DNA of 64,000 nt, taken from the NCBI RefSeq assembly GCF_003073045.1, contig NC_037590.1, positions 12,225,620 through 12,289,619 of the forward strand, read 5' to 3'. Below, in pieces: positions 43,771-55,500 of this stretch. The notes under the pieces were generated by a model. The model saw nothing but the letters and a program-made list of their open reading frames with translations. It was not told the DNA's origin and searched no databases. Position numbers and translations under genes: made by a program. Position 1 is the stretch's first letter. Each line of letters begins with the position of its first letter. This DNA is from Pomacea canaliculata. Lineage: Eukaryota; Mollusca; Gastropoda; Architaenioglossa; Ampullariidae.

Positions 43771-44994
43771 TTCAAACCAGTTTTAAACTACCAAGAAACA
43801 CTTCTATCTATATTTTTTACTTTTCCTGGTGTTTTATATATTTGTTCACTTCATTTTTTCTTCTTTTGTTTTTTCTGTGCAATGAGCATTCTTCTGAATG
43901 GATACCTGCGCATTACAAATCGACATCATCATCATCATTCGGACTTACCATTGGTTTCTTAGGTGCGGGTTTTCTGTTTTTCCTGTCCTGTACGAAAGAT
44001 TAAGGAGTCCACGTTGATAAGATGAAGAATAACTTGAACATGTTAAAATACTCACTTCAAAGTACGCCATTTTATGGTCTGGCTGTTAACAAATTGTATG
44101 CGATTGTCGAGAGAATTTAAAGGATATGTTCAATCTCAGTAAGAGGCAGAGGGACATAAACGTGAGAGTAAGAGTGCATCGCGTGGTCTGCGGTGAGAGG
44201 TAACTGTAATATCTGATAATAAACTGCCACATGCGAAGATAACAAAGAAAATAATTCTACAGAAAAATGACATAAGAAGGGCGAGAAAATAGAATAAGGC
44301 TGTCGATGGTTTCTGTATATTAAAAGAGACTGAAAGGATAATGCCTTAAGTATATCATGTATGTATTTCTGAGATTTTACTCTACCCAGAGTGTATGCTT
44401 GTTTGCTCTCTGAGTGTGCGTGTGTTTGCTTTTGAAGATTAAATGTTTTGCTGTTTCCCCTACTGTGAAGCTATCTGAGGATATTTTGTGGGGAAAAGTG
44501 CTTCATTTATTTGTTTTATATATGTATACACACACAAAGGTATTGTAGAATATTAGAAACTCATAATAGAAAGTGTTATTGCAGAAAATGTCCGATGTTA
44601 AAAACGTAAGTGCATGAAACATTTTTGTGCTCTTACTGAATGCAGTGGTCTCAGATTTGACTATTTCTAACTATTGCCTATATTTTGTAAGCGGTTGCAA
44701 ACTGTTCCAAACCCAGTTACGTGCGACCGGCAAATGCATTCTAGTATTAGGTGCCGTAAAAAATGAATAGAAAAGAAAATACAAAGGTTTTTGAGTAAAA
44801 CTCGTCACGTTCATGCCAACTGGTGGCCAAAGAGAGGGGAAGCTTTTTGTTTCTGTTCTAACCTTTTTTTCTTCCCAACTGCCCAGTCGACAATTCAAAA
44901 GTACCTGAAAGGAAGTCTAGAAAAAAAATGCCCCCTCTTTTTTTTCAGCCCCTCTTCTAAGCTTTTTGAATGTTCGAGGGGTCTGAAGCAAGGT

Positions 44995-45470
44995 TAAAGT
45001 GAAGTCTTCAATTATTCTCACTCTTTATTAATAAGCTTACAAACGAAATCCGCGCAAAGGACCTACATGGTATTCAGCTTAGCCCAGTGTCAATTCAGTT
45101 ATTTTGTTTTTTCCAGACGACATTACTCTATTGTCTGATACAGTGATTGGATTACAAAGCCAGTTAAATATTCTATATAAAACAGCAAAACACTTAGAAG
45201 TAGTTGTAACTATGAAGAAATCTAATGTGGTTATATTCATGAACGTGGGTCATAAATTATTGTTAGAAAAGAAGAATGGTATTACGATGGTGCAAAACTA
45301 GAAACAGTTAATAGTTATAAATATCTAAGAATAATTCTGTCAACATGTTGTGTGTATTCACATGCCTTAAATGACTTAGCAAAAAAAGGCACGCAGAGGA
45401 GTAATTGCAAATCTGAAAATTCTCTCGCGCCTTGTGCAGAAAATAAATATGACCATCAATGGGATCAACT
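44995..45470 (+). mobile_element. LINE RT fragment
   Basis: The fragment encodes KLTNEIRAKDLHGIQLSP, DDITLLSDTVIGLQSQLNIL (FADD-type catalytic region, with its first residues in another frame) and SYKYLRIILST. These are RT motifs 4 to 6 of a non-LTR element. It is truncated on both sides, the right by the Harbinger element. Confidence 0.6.
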
Positions 45471-45651
45471 CATGTACTAAAGGCGGCGCCACACGGGGTT
45501 TCGCAAAAACTGTTTTATTGAAACCTCAGTTTCCCGAAACCAAGGAAACTGGGTTCATGGAAACTGTTTCCCCGCTTGCGATGCCACACGGGCAGACTTG
45601 TTTCCGAAAACGTTACAAAGTGCGCGACAGTAGCGTCCCTTGATTTCTGCA

Positions 45652-45972
45652 ATGGCGGACTCAGCAGACGACGAGATGCTGATGCTTACAGCAGCACTTC
45701 ATGTTTTAACAGAAAAAGAAGACAAAGCGAAGGTGGTGGGTAAGACTATCGCTTAAAAGAAGAGCCAAGCAGGGGCGCCTACAATTGTCTGATGCGGGAA
45801 CTGAGTGCTGAGGATTCAGACTCTTACAGCAACTTTGTGAGAAAGGACCCTCAGCACTTTCAGATGCTACTCGCACGTAGAGAGTCTTACATCGCAAAGC
45901 AGACAACAAATATGTGCGAGTGTATCTCACCTAGCGAAAGGCTTGCTGTGACGCTGAGATTTCTAGCTGCAG
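45652..45972 (+). pseudogene. Harbinger transposase exon 1, two frame breaks
   Basis: The exon starts MADSADDEMLMLTAALHVLT. The RWWVR-type motif near 45731 and GAYNCLMRELSAEDSDSYSN near 45777 are each in a different frame. It then encodes DPQHFQMLLARRESYIAKQT and SERLAVTLRFLAAG, the N-terminal domain of HARBI1-like transposases. The donor is GTGAGA. Confidence 0.7.
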
Positions 45973-46384
45973 GTGAGATTTTGTTTTGTTTTTTTTAATC
46001 AATCAGTTTTTAAAAAAGTGTATAAGGACTACAAGCACTACTACAATTGGCTAAAATTAAGTCTTCTATTACAAAGAAACCAAGATTCTGTTATAATAAT
46101 TTTTTAGCTGCATGCAGTATGCGCAAGTCACCCTGCGGAGCCTTTTCAATGTTTCTCACATTTGTGAATAACGACTTGTTTGGGCAGAATCCTTTGTCCT
46201 TGATATTTGAATTTAAAGGGTCAGTGTCCTATTACATTCAATATTTTTTGTAATTTCAATGGCATCTTTTCAAATAACAGATTGCTAATGGTTATATTGT
46301 ACAGATAAGTACTACAATATATAATAATATTTTTTGGGAAGAAAGAAAAGGAATCACATCACATGTCAAAACAATTTGTTTCAG

Positions 46385-46500
46385 GAGACAGTTACCAGTC
46401 CTTGGTTTTTCTTTATTGTCTGGGGAAAAGTACCATTGGTGAAATCATTCCAGACACATGTAGAGCAATTACTGTTGCTCTGAAAGATCAGTATTTGAAG
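46385..46500 (+). CDS. Harbinger transposase exon 2 (116 nt)
   Basis: The acceptor is TTTGTTTCAG and the donor GTAGGT. It encodes DSYQSLVFLYCLGKSTIGEI followed by IPDTCRAITVALKDQYLK, the helix-turn-helix-like region (GxSYQSL...GKSTI) that precedes the catalytic core. Phases match exons 1 and 3. Confidence 0.8.
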
Positions 46501-46921
46501 GTAGGTGATGGCTTTGCTTGTTTAGAAGTTGAAACTTACTTCTTTATTAAATTTAAAGTTAGTTTTCCCAGTAGTTCCATCCATGGAACTAATATGTACT
46601 TAATTTTAAATAAAATATAAGAATAACTTCATTAATCAATGAAAGTTTGGTGTGTTTGTGTGCATATTCATTTCATCTTATATGTGTGTTTGTAGGATGT
46701 CAGTTTCTCTGGCTTGTTTTTTTTGGGGCGGGGGTCTGTTTTGTTTTGAACCATTCTCAATATACTACACTAGCACAGCAGTGACACATTCAATCAGACA
46801 CAATGAGAAAATTGTGACTCACATACAATTTGCATACAATGCAAATGTTTTTATTTCAGTCAAGGTCATAGACGCATAAGCACCTAGAGAAAAAAAATTA
46901 ATTCCTTTAAGTGTAGAGGTC

Positions 46922-47279
46922 CTAGTCATTCTTTGCTAGGTCGTCAATATCTAGTTTTATAAGCTTCCTTTGTGTAATATCTGGTAATTCTGAAATTTTT
47001 TTAGTAAGATTTTTTGCCCACATGAGTTCAGGGCCCTCTTTTGGTCTATGTTTATTTCTGTAATGATCTTTGATGCACTTAGTAAGATCATCCCCCTGAT
47101 CTTTTTTCTTGCCTTTTGCCTGCATCTGAGTAGTCACTTCTTGACCCGCAAGGGCTTGAAGTGAGTGAAAGTGCTGGGTCATCCTCTTTCACCCCTTCAG
47201 ACTGAGTTTCAGTGAATTCCTTTTCTGTCTGGCACTGGTAGAAATAATCATCTTCACCTTGCTGTTGGTGATTCACCAC
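46922..47279 (-). pseudogene. Possible MADF/Myb-like accessory ORF of the Harbinger element
   Basis: In the intron between transposase exons 2 and 3, the opposite strand has a Lys-rich frame ending ELPDITQRKLIKLDIDDL and AKND, similar in layout to the C-terminal part of MADF/BESS or Myb-type proteins that accompany Harbinger transposases. The upstream half (47279-47088) is in another frame. The similarity is by eye only. Confidence 0.35.
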
Positions 47280-47402
47280 TTGTGTTTCCTACAATGCAAT
47301 AACAAATAATTTGTTATAATGGTTGTGTAAAAGGTACTTTCCTGTTCTTAAATGCATTAGTTTAATTCATACTGTTTAACTTCTGATCTCTTATGTTTAC
47401 AG

Positions 47403-48175
47403 GTTCCCAATACAACACAAGAATGGGAAGCCATTGCAAGAGCCTTTGAAGAAAAATGGAATTTTCCACACTGTATTGGGGTTAAAGATGGAAAAAATAT
47501 TGCTATGAAGGCCCCACTGAAAAGTGGTTCTATGTACTTTAATTATAAAGACTTTCATTCAGTTGTTTTGCTAGCCGTGGTAGATGCATTTTATCGGTTT
47601 ATTTGGTATGATGTAGGGGAAAATGGACGAAACAATGGTGCCGGAATATTTGCCTGCACTACACTTTCCAAGGCAGTTGAAAGTAAGACCCTTCAAGTTC
47701 CTGCACCAAGGGAACTTGCTCATTCACATGTTAAGATGCCTTTTGTCCTTGTGGGAGATGAGGCATTCCCATTGAAAGAACACCTTATGAAGCCATATCC
47801 CCGAGGACTAGGTGATCATGACAACATTTTCAATTATCGTTTAAATAGAGTGAGGCGTGTCTCTGAAAATGCCTTTGGCATATTGGTCAACCGATTCAGA
47901 CTACTGTTAAATACATTAAATCTATCTCCTGATGTGGTTGCTTGTGTAACATAAAAGCTGTGTAGCTCTACACAACTTTCTTAGGACATAGAGGGATGTG
48001 GCATATGGACATAAATATAAAAAAAGAAATGGAGCACGGGTTAGGGATAGCTCTGAAGAAAGAAAATTTTTTCACAGGTAATCATTCTACTCTTTCTGCA
48101 AGAGAAGTGAGAGACAAATTTCGTGGCTACTTCTGGGCTCATGGTGAGGTTCACTGGCAGTGGGATCAAATATAA
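47403..48175 (+). CDS. Harbinger transposase exon 3: DDE catalytic core
   Basis: The acceptor is TTTACAG. It encodes EEKWNFPHCIGVKDGKNIAM (first Asp in the GxxDGK motif), NYKDFHSVVLLAVVDAFYRF (second Asp), LVGDEAFPLKEHLMKPYP and RVSENAFGILVNRFRLL (Glu in the SENAFG motif). A stop occurs at 47952; past it the expected LHNFLR-like segment and the C-terminal AREVRDKFRGYFWAHGEVHW are still readable in shifted frames to 48175. The catalytic residues are present, but the protein is broken at its end. Confidence 0.8.
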
Positions 48176-50589
48176 AGCTATTTGTTGAAATGGCTAAGAG
48201 TCCATGATCTTTAAGAATCAGGTTTTTTTTCCTAAAATAAACTTGCTGAGAAGGTCAGAAACATTTCATTTTTTAAATTTATTGCCTGTTTAAAATAGTT
48301 ACAATTTATGTATATTTTGTAGCGCTTTTATATATCTGATTTTGATAGCGATTTGAGCAATTATTTACAATTCAACTCTTTGTGTGTAGTGACATACAGC
48401 CATCTCACAGATTGTCATTTAAATCTGTATATTGATGAATTTTTTTATTTATTTTTTCAATAAATGTATTTTGCAAATTACAGTGTATGCTCAGAGATCT
48501 GTTTGTGATATACAATTTATTATCTGGTCTGTGAATATTTCATGACAATTAGATTGTAGACAAGTTGAGTGGGAGGAGGGTGGAATGCTCAGTATTGTTG
48601 ACAACAAAATTTTTATCAAACTGTTAACAGTAGGATATTTTGAGCCACCTTAAACAACCTTTGTGAGAAGATGTAATAAATGTATTATATGTTACTATAT
48701 ATATATAAATCAATCTGTTTACCAAGTTTGAAGATGTTGGTGCCACTAGAGACATTACTGGCAACAGGAATTTCAACTGCTGGGTAAAAAGGCCCATGAA
48801 CTGTTGTAGACATCACATATGCTCCAGCCCCACTTTGGTTTTATTTATTTATTTTACACATTTCCCTTGAAAATGTGTTTTGGAGGCTGGCTACCTTTGC
48901 TTGAATATTGTCAACTGCAACATAGTAGTAGAATCTTATTAAATAAATAACCAGCTGCCCAAATTAACATTGTGTTTCTTATTTGTGATGGCTGTTGTAT
49001 ACATGGCTCTGCATTTGATGTTTTAAAAGTTATGCTTTGTGATGTACCATTAATTTTTTTTGGAAAACAATTTGATAAATTTAGCAGTTTTCCACTTACT
49101 GTCAAAATCTGTTCATGTTCAGCAGACTGTAATTTTGGTGGCTGATTTGTATTTGTATTCGTTTTACTAACAGCAACCAAAACAATAATAATTGTCACAT
49201 TGTGTGTTCTCAATCAACAGTTATACAGAACTAGCATGCTGAACAACTTGGATTTTAATGATACAATAAAGCGATCATCATTTAAAATTAAAATTGGAGC
49301 ATATACCTGTGCAACCAAAACAATAATAATAGTCACATTGTGCGCTAGTCGCTAGTGGGCCGTATCAGCTGATTCTTAATTCCTTCAGTTGATGCTCGTT
49401 TCATAATAAACAGTTATAAAGAACTAATATGTACTTGATTCTAAAAAATTAAAAATAAAATATGGAATAACTTCATTAATCAATGGATTTTAATAATGCG
49501 ATAAGCGATCATCATTTAAAAATTAAAAAAAAAAAAAAAATTGGAGCATACCTGTGCAGTCGATCCCTGTCATTTTCGAGAACGGAAACCTGTAAAGAAA
49601 GCCACAGACCCGTTTTCAATGGTCTGTTACGGTATTTTTCTTTCCTAGGGTCCCACAATTCCTGGTGGCTTTGAAAAAGCTCAATCAAATATAAGCCTTT
49701 ACAGAAGCCACAAAAACCTCTATACTGTTCACAATTACAGACAGAATTCTACACGTCTGGAAAAGAAGACATGCAATCACCATAACCATGATAAGTATTT
49801 GAGTGTCTAATGACCCCATTTTCATAAGTCTTACAGGAAACGTAAACTAGAACATCTGATTAGAAAGTTTCTATCAGAACAGAACACACGTAGCTTCCGG
49901 GCCCGAGAGAAAATATGAAGATTAAACTGATATGATCACATCTCATAAATATCAGGACTGGACTGGACTGGCAAAGTGCAAAAGTCAATTCCTGATGGAA
50001 CAGTACAAATAGATGAATTAGGCAGACAGAGAAACAAAATGGTTAAATAACTTTAAATAGTTAACTGGCCTGCATCCACAAGACAGAAAACACTGGAAGG
50101 AAAGCACGAAGACAGATGAGAATTACAATAGAGTACAATCCAATTTATCACATGTCAATTACTGGCAAGATTCGCAAATGCTCATGTATTACATTACACA
50201 GCTGAGTTTACACTCTGACGAAGGTGAATAAAGTTCTTCATATAGCTATAGATATATGCACACAAAGCAAGGTCTACAAAAGAAGTGACATTTGGTACAC
50301 TGCATTAGGTCAGCTCACGTTGACACAACATCAGTGGAATCATCAAGTGTCTGGCACGTAGAAATGGCGATAAGATCGATCTCTGCCCAGTTACAAGCAA
50401 GCTACTTTTTTAAATGTCAGTGTACATACAAAATCTGAAAACAACAGACTGCTTTTTATAATTTCCTATCTCTGGATCTACGTGGACTTTGGTTTCTCCT
50501 GTTGCCTTGTGCTTTTTGTTGCTCTGCATGCAGTTCTTGTTGCCTTTTTCCCTGAGTAGCACATCCTTCATTTACGGTCTCTTCAGACT

Positions 50590-50990
50590 TTCGCTATTGT
50601 AGGCCATCTTGTTCCGGATTGTTTCTGCTTTATGACATTACTGGTCACTATTTCTCTAAAATTAGAACTACTTGTTTCTGCCCTAAGGACCATGTATTTG
50701 TCATACTTTTTATCTACGAATCATGCTTGGTCACTATATATTTCTCCAACGTGTTTAGAATTGAGAAACTGCTTGTACACGACGTCGACTGCATCCTCAA
50801 TGAGAAAAGTTTTGGTTCTTCCTCTTGCTCAATGGACGTTCTGGAAATACTTCGTGATGACGAATTCTTCTTCGATTACAAAACTGAACTTAATAAACTT
50901 AATAATCCCTTAGCGGTTATTATTATTATTGTGTCTTTATGTTTTTGTAAAGCACTTTTAGCCGGTGGATGGTTGGGAAAGGCAGTAGAT
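50590..50990 (+). repeat. Interspersed repeat copy 1, ending at a GAT array
   Basis: The segment matches 60340-60645, sharing the blocks ACGACGTCGACTGCA or GGACGTCGACTGCA, TGCTCAATGGA or TGGTCAATGGA, ATACTTCGT, TTCT-GATTACAAAACTG and TTTTTGTAAAGCAC or TTTTTGTAATGCAC. Both copies run into GAT-rich repeats. It looks like the 3' end of a retroelement; the parent is unknown. Confidence 0.65.
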
Positions 50991-51446
50991 AATGATGATG
51001 ATTGATGATGATTGATGATTTATGATAGATGGTGGATGATGAATGGTGCATGATGGATGATGATTGCTGCTGAATGATTGCTGTTTGATGATCGATGGTG
51101 GATGCTGGATGAAGGATACTGGATGATGTATGACGGATACTGGATGATGGATGATGATGATGATGATGATGATGGATGATGATGATGGAGATGATGATGG
51201 AGATGATGATGATGCTGGAGATGGAGATGATGATGATGGATGGTGGTGATGATGATGATGGAGGAGGATGGATGATGATGATGGATGGATGGATGGATGA
51301 TGATGATGATGATGATGATGGATGGATGATGATGATGGATGGATGATGGATGATGGATGATGTATGATGGATGATGATGGATGGATGATGGATGGATGGA
51401 TGATGATGATGATGATGATGGAGATGATGATGATGATGATTGATGA
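50989..51446. repeat. GAT/GGAT-rich microsatellite array
   Basis: About 450 bp of GATGAT, GGATGGAT and GATTGATG units. It follows directly on repeat copy 1 and precedes the 3' flank of gene A-right. The His/Ser/Ile frame on the opposite strand is a product of the repeat, not a gene. Confidence 0.9.
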
Positions 51447-52309
51447 CATTATTAATTTTCTTCTTTAGTTATAAAAAGTGAGTTTGTAGCAGGAAGTTAC
51501 TGAATTCCTATTCGATCTTCACTTTATCTTAACCTCAGTATACTCCGCATAACAATTGAAAGACACAATCTTTTCACAAAAAGTTTCTGAATAATTACGT
51601 TTCCTTTAAAAATGTTTTATTTCCTTGTCTGAGTAAAGAAACTTTTCAACTCCGTCTTAACTACTAAATAACGAATTTCAAATATATTGTCAATGAGCTA
51701 ATTGTTCATATTGAAAATGTAGTTTTGTTATCAGTCTGTGGCAATGTATATATATATTTTTTTTTCTTACTTTGAAACAGTTCAGTGTCCAGCGTCATGT
51801 GTACCAACATTAGCCAGAATTGTTTTTAAATACAGTCCAACGAAACAAGTCAAACTGAAACGAGCTAATACTTAAAGAAAGGCATTAAACCTATTTAAAT
51901 AATCCATTTCATAGAAACGCTGTGCACAAAAACAATTTTAAACTTTTTATCTAATTTTTTTTTTGCTGAGATAAAACTCGATGTATACTTTCAGCATCGT
52001 CAGGACATGTTTCTTAGCGGCTTGTAAGCATTGGATTTCATTTGCTTCTTTAAGACAGTGTTAAGTTATAGAAACAAGTCTTAAATATGTAATTTAAGAA
52101 ATGTTATATTCTTTGGTGTGTGCTTGTGACATTTTATAAAGTAACAGTCTTTGATCAGAAGAGACAAAATATATTTAAGGTATTATTTAGTCTGTTGGTG
52201 TTAGGCCAGACTTTGAAATATTTCGTGTTAATACTGTTTCTTACAGTACTGATGGACTTATTTTATTCTTGTCCACATCCCTTCATTGGCGTTTGGCAGG
52301 CGTTGGACC

Positions 52310-52522
52310 TTACGGTTGTGCGTACGGATCGACTGGAAATCCTGCAGGGTCGATTGAAGATTCTTCAGGCTCGATGGAAGATTCTGCTAAAGCGTCTGAA
52401 GATCCTGCCGGATTCACATAAGATTCTGCCGGATTCACATTCCCCATTTCATAAGACTCGCGCTCCATGGATGAAGAAGTTCTTTCAGTGGGTGGTATTT
52501 TGCGTGCCTTGTTTTTCCTGTC
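52310..52522 (-). CDS. ADAM17-like: Gene A-right cytoplasmic tail exon with 7-residue repeats (213 nt)
   Basis: It starts DRKNKARKIPPTERTSSSME and then has five degenerate 7-residue units: ESYVNPA, GSSDALA, ESSIEPE, ESSIDPA and GFPVDPY, before AQP and TAA. At the DNA level these are 21-nt units. The left arm has only three equivalents. The tail is acidic and Ser/Pro-rich and unlike the Thr735-type region of mammalian ADAM17. Confidence 0.75.
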   Translation of the reverse strand, partial: DRKNKARKIPPTERTSSSMERESYEMGNVNPAESYVNPAGSSDALAESSIEPEESSIDPAGFPVDPYAQP

Positions 52523-55500
52523 CTGTGCAAAAGATCATACAACACAATGAGTCCAAATTGACAAGATATAGAATAACGTGAGCGTATTAAAATACACACC
52601 ATAATGTCAGAAATGTTCTGGTGTGCATAAAAATAAATATATATATATATACGTCGAGAAAAATAGAATAAGGCTGAAGGTTTCTGTATAAAAAAGACAG
52701 TGAAAGAAAAACTAAGCCTAAGAAACTCAACTACGAGTATGTCGTTATATTTGTTGGATGTGAGACAAGCTGGAATGTTTATAGGATCAGAACTTACTAT
52801 GCAGGAAATGCAGCAGCTGATTGGGATCCAGAACAGTGCTGTCAGAAACACGACAGTCATGACGAGGTTAGTCTTCATGGTCTCCGCTTTGAAAAAACAA
52901 CAAAATTATTTGCTTCTTAAAGTTTCAATCCACGATTAATTTTAAATTAAAAAGTTCTGCTATGTTTTTTTTTTTTTGTTAAAAAAAAGCAATAAAAAGA
53001 TATGCGTGTACAATGCCTGACACGTTCATAGCAACTGGTGGCCAGCGACAGGAGAGGCTTTTTGTTCCTGTTTTGACTCTTCATTTCTTCTTTCCTACTG
53101 CTCAATGGACAACTCAAAGCTACCTGAGTTTTAAAAAATTCTCTTTTTATTTTTTCAGCCTCTCTCCTAAACATTTTGTCAGGCATCTAATCGTCTTTCG
53201 CAAAAACAAAGGTAAAATAAAAGGCGAGTATTTTCACTTCGTCGCATAATTTAGATGTTTTGGGGTCTCAAGGTCCATTTAAAAATATTTTATACTTTTA
53301 AAACTATAATTTAATGCATTAAAGGCTATACAAAAACCTCCGTTGCTCGAAAACTTTTGCTTTATTGTGGAGAATAAAAATGAAATTGAATCTTCTTCAC
53401 AAACAAAAACCACATCGAGTGACTTAACTAAAAACTAACGTGACACCGCTGTCCAGCGCTGGAGTGAGATTTGGAACCTGGAAACGATTCCAGATGTAAA
53501 ACGAGCACTCTTCAGATAAATATCTCATCAACGGCTGTGTGTAAGGAGCTCCAAATTACAGAGTTCGTATGTTATTTGGGTATCTATTCATATCTGTTTT
53601 TTTTTAAAACAGGAACACTTCAGTATGGTCTTTAAGACACACCTGTCTGCGAACAAGCAGAAAAGAATACAGGTCCATGTCAGTTATCATATTTTAATGG
53701 CAAAAGTTTGTAACAGGACACCCACGTTACTGAGCCGTTCTAAGACTTCTGGGCTTAAGAGAAAATATGAAGATTGAGGCGATGTTATCAGATGTAATAA
53801 ATATCAGGACTAGACTTGCAAAGTGTAACATTCAGTCCCTGATAGAAAGTAGAAATAGATACACTAAACAGACAGAGGAACAAAATGTTCAGACAACATC
53901 AAGTAGTTCACTAGCCCGCATCCAGAATACAGCAAACACTTGAAGGGAACCATTGCAAAGGTGAGAATTACAATAGAGTACAGCACAATTTAGTAAATCG
54001 CAAGGGCAATTCACACACACACACACACTCAAGAACTACAAGATAAGTGACATTTGGTACACTGCATAAGGTCAGCAACATCAGTGGAATCAATCACGTG
54101 TCTGGCACGTAGAAATGGCGAGGATATCGATCACACTGATCAGTTACACTCTCCACACTCAAACAAGGGAGAATCTGAAGCCACGAAGGACAGAGGATTG
54201 TGCAGAAAATAAATGAGACATTAAATGGGATCAACCCATGTGCTAAGAAAATCTGGCCTGTACCAAGAGTGTCAAAATCCAAATTGTTGAAGAACTTGAA
54301 AAGCCGGACAGTAAAAAGGCCTTCCGATGGAATACACAGTCCTTCCTGAAAACAAACGAAAAATCATAAAAATGATTCCGATATCAAGCTCTTTTAAGAC
54401 AATGTTCGTAGATTGAAATAATTAATCAACACAAAATCACTTGACACTTTAACATATAGTCTTTTTTCACGACTCACTTCATCGCATTCACCGTTGTAGC
54501 AAAGTTGTCCAGGTCTAAGTGTTTTGTTTGTAGGGAAACACGGACCATTTGTATCGTTGTCAAAGACCTCCAGACAGCAGCGCTTGCAGGCTGCAGAAGC
54601 TGGTAACAGACAGAATGAGTGCTGCATGAGCTGGCCGAGAAACACGATACGCGAGACTAACCTTAGCTAACTAATGGAGGTAACATGGGGGAATGCCATC
54701 TGTGCTTTGCATTGTTTCCTAACATTTTCCCTACAGTCCTCAGTCTTTCATCCCTTGACTCGTACCAGTCGTAGGAGGAAGCGTCTGGATATACACGGCA
54801 GCTGACAAAGCCCTCCACTTACGCGTATTTTGGGCCACAGCGAGCAGATCCTGCACAGGACGACCAGTCCCCTCGTTCACGTTCTTGCCCTGGCCACCGC
54901 ACGCTGAACACCCTCCATTGTACATTAAAGGACAGACTCTGACAAGGTATCGTTGCGAGCTACATGGACAAACCCACTGAGGTTTATAATGTAGCTCCGT
55001 GGATAACCAGACCAGCCTACCTCGCTTCACTGTTCAAGCCAAGTTCTTGTCCGACCACACACACATAAACATCCCCTTGAATTCTCTCCTTTGTTTGTAC
55101 CGCCAGGATTATCCACTTGAAGATCCAGTGGCTAATCAGTGCTGGATAATCAGACACTTCAGACTGATGAGAACGATGTTACAACACCTATAACCCTTGA
55201 CAGGTGGGGCTCACTGTGCAGACACTTCCCTGATGATGACAAGGTTACGACTTCTAATGTCCTCGCTGTTCCACTCTTGCTTTCCCCTCCTACACTTTTT
55301 TCAAAGTAAGTTCTATATACTGTTGTTCTAATGTTTTCTACAAACTTGCAGTGTAACTTTTGTGTGACATGCAGCTTGAAATATTGAAAAATCATAATTT
55401 TTTTTTAGGTGGAAAAATGAAAAAGATTTAGGGGTATTAAACTTACAAAAGCTGGAATTTGTAATCTACTGGACACTGATATAAAACACGTGTATCTGTT

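Larger units (their letters stand above)
40600..43939 (+). mobile_element. Near-complete CR1/L2-like LINE
   Basis: The element is absent from the left arm. In order it encodes a basic N-terminal stretch (KKRKRGRRGG near 40750), an APE-type endonuclease and a reverse transcriptase, then the RLDYCNSPLWGIP and WNALPSSL C-terminal blocks typical of CR1/L2 elements. It ends in an ATC trinucleotide run at 43924-43939. It lies in the intron after tail exon 43987-43949 of the A2 remnant. Only four frame breaks occur over about 3.2 kb. Confidence 0.8.
45482..48230 (+). mobile_element. PIF/Harbinger DNA transposon
   Basis: The left end GGCGGCGCCACACGGGG after TAA resembles Harbinger ends. The element carries an intron-containing transposase gene (45652-48175). 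I found no matching right inverted repeat down to 49.6 kb, so the right boundary given is only a little past the transposase gene; the real end may be further right or lost. Confidence 0.7.
43949..50430 (-). pseudogene. ADAM17-like: A2: decayed third copy of the gene A 3' end
   Basis: On the minus strand, 50430-49640 matches the intron between the juxtamembrane and transmembrane exons of gene A (compare 11040-11750), 44990-44800 and 44340-44280 match other intron parts (12310-12480, 12830-12890), and 43987-43949 encodes a tail exon DRKNRKPAPKKPM between CAG and GTAAGT. No juxtamembrane or transmembrane exon remains. A PIF/Harbinger transposon and LINE pieces fill 45.0-49.6 kb. Confidence 0.55.

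Noticed and set aside
49130..49560. Locally repeated AT-rich blocks around 49.2 and 49.5 kb
   Set aside because: A small duplication that includes a piece similar to 46590-46640 of the Harbinger intron; I could not show it marks the transposon end.
50958..51449. His/Ser/Ile-rich frame of 163 codons on the minus strand
   Set aside because: It is the translation of a GAT/GGAT microsatellite; the same happens at 57511-57640 and 60560-60973.
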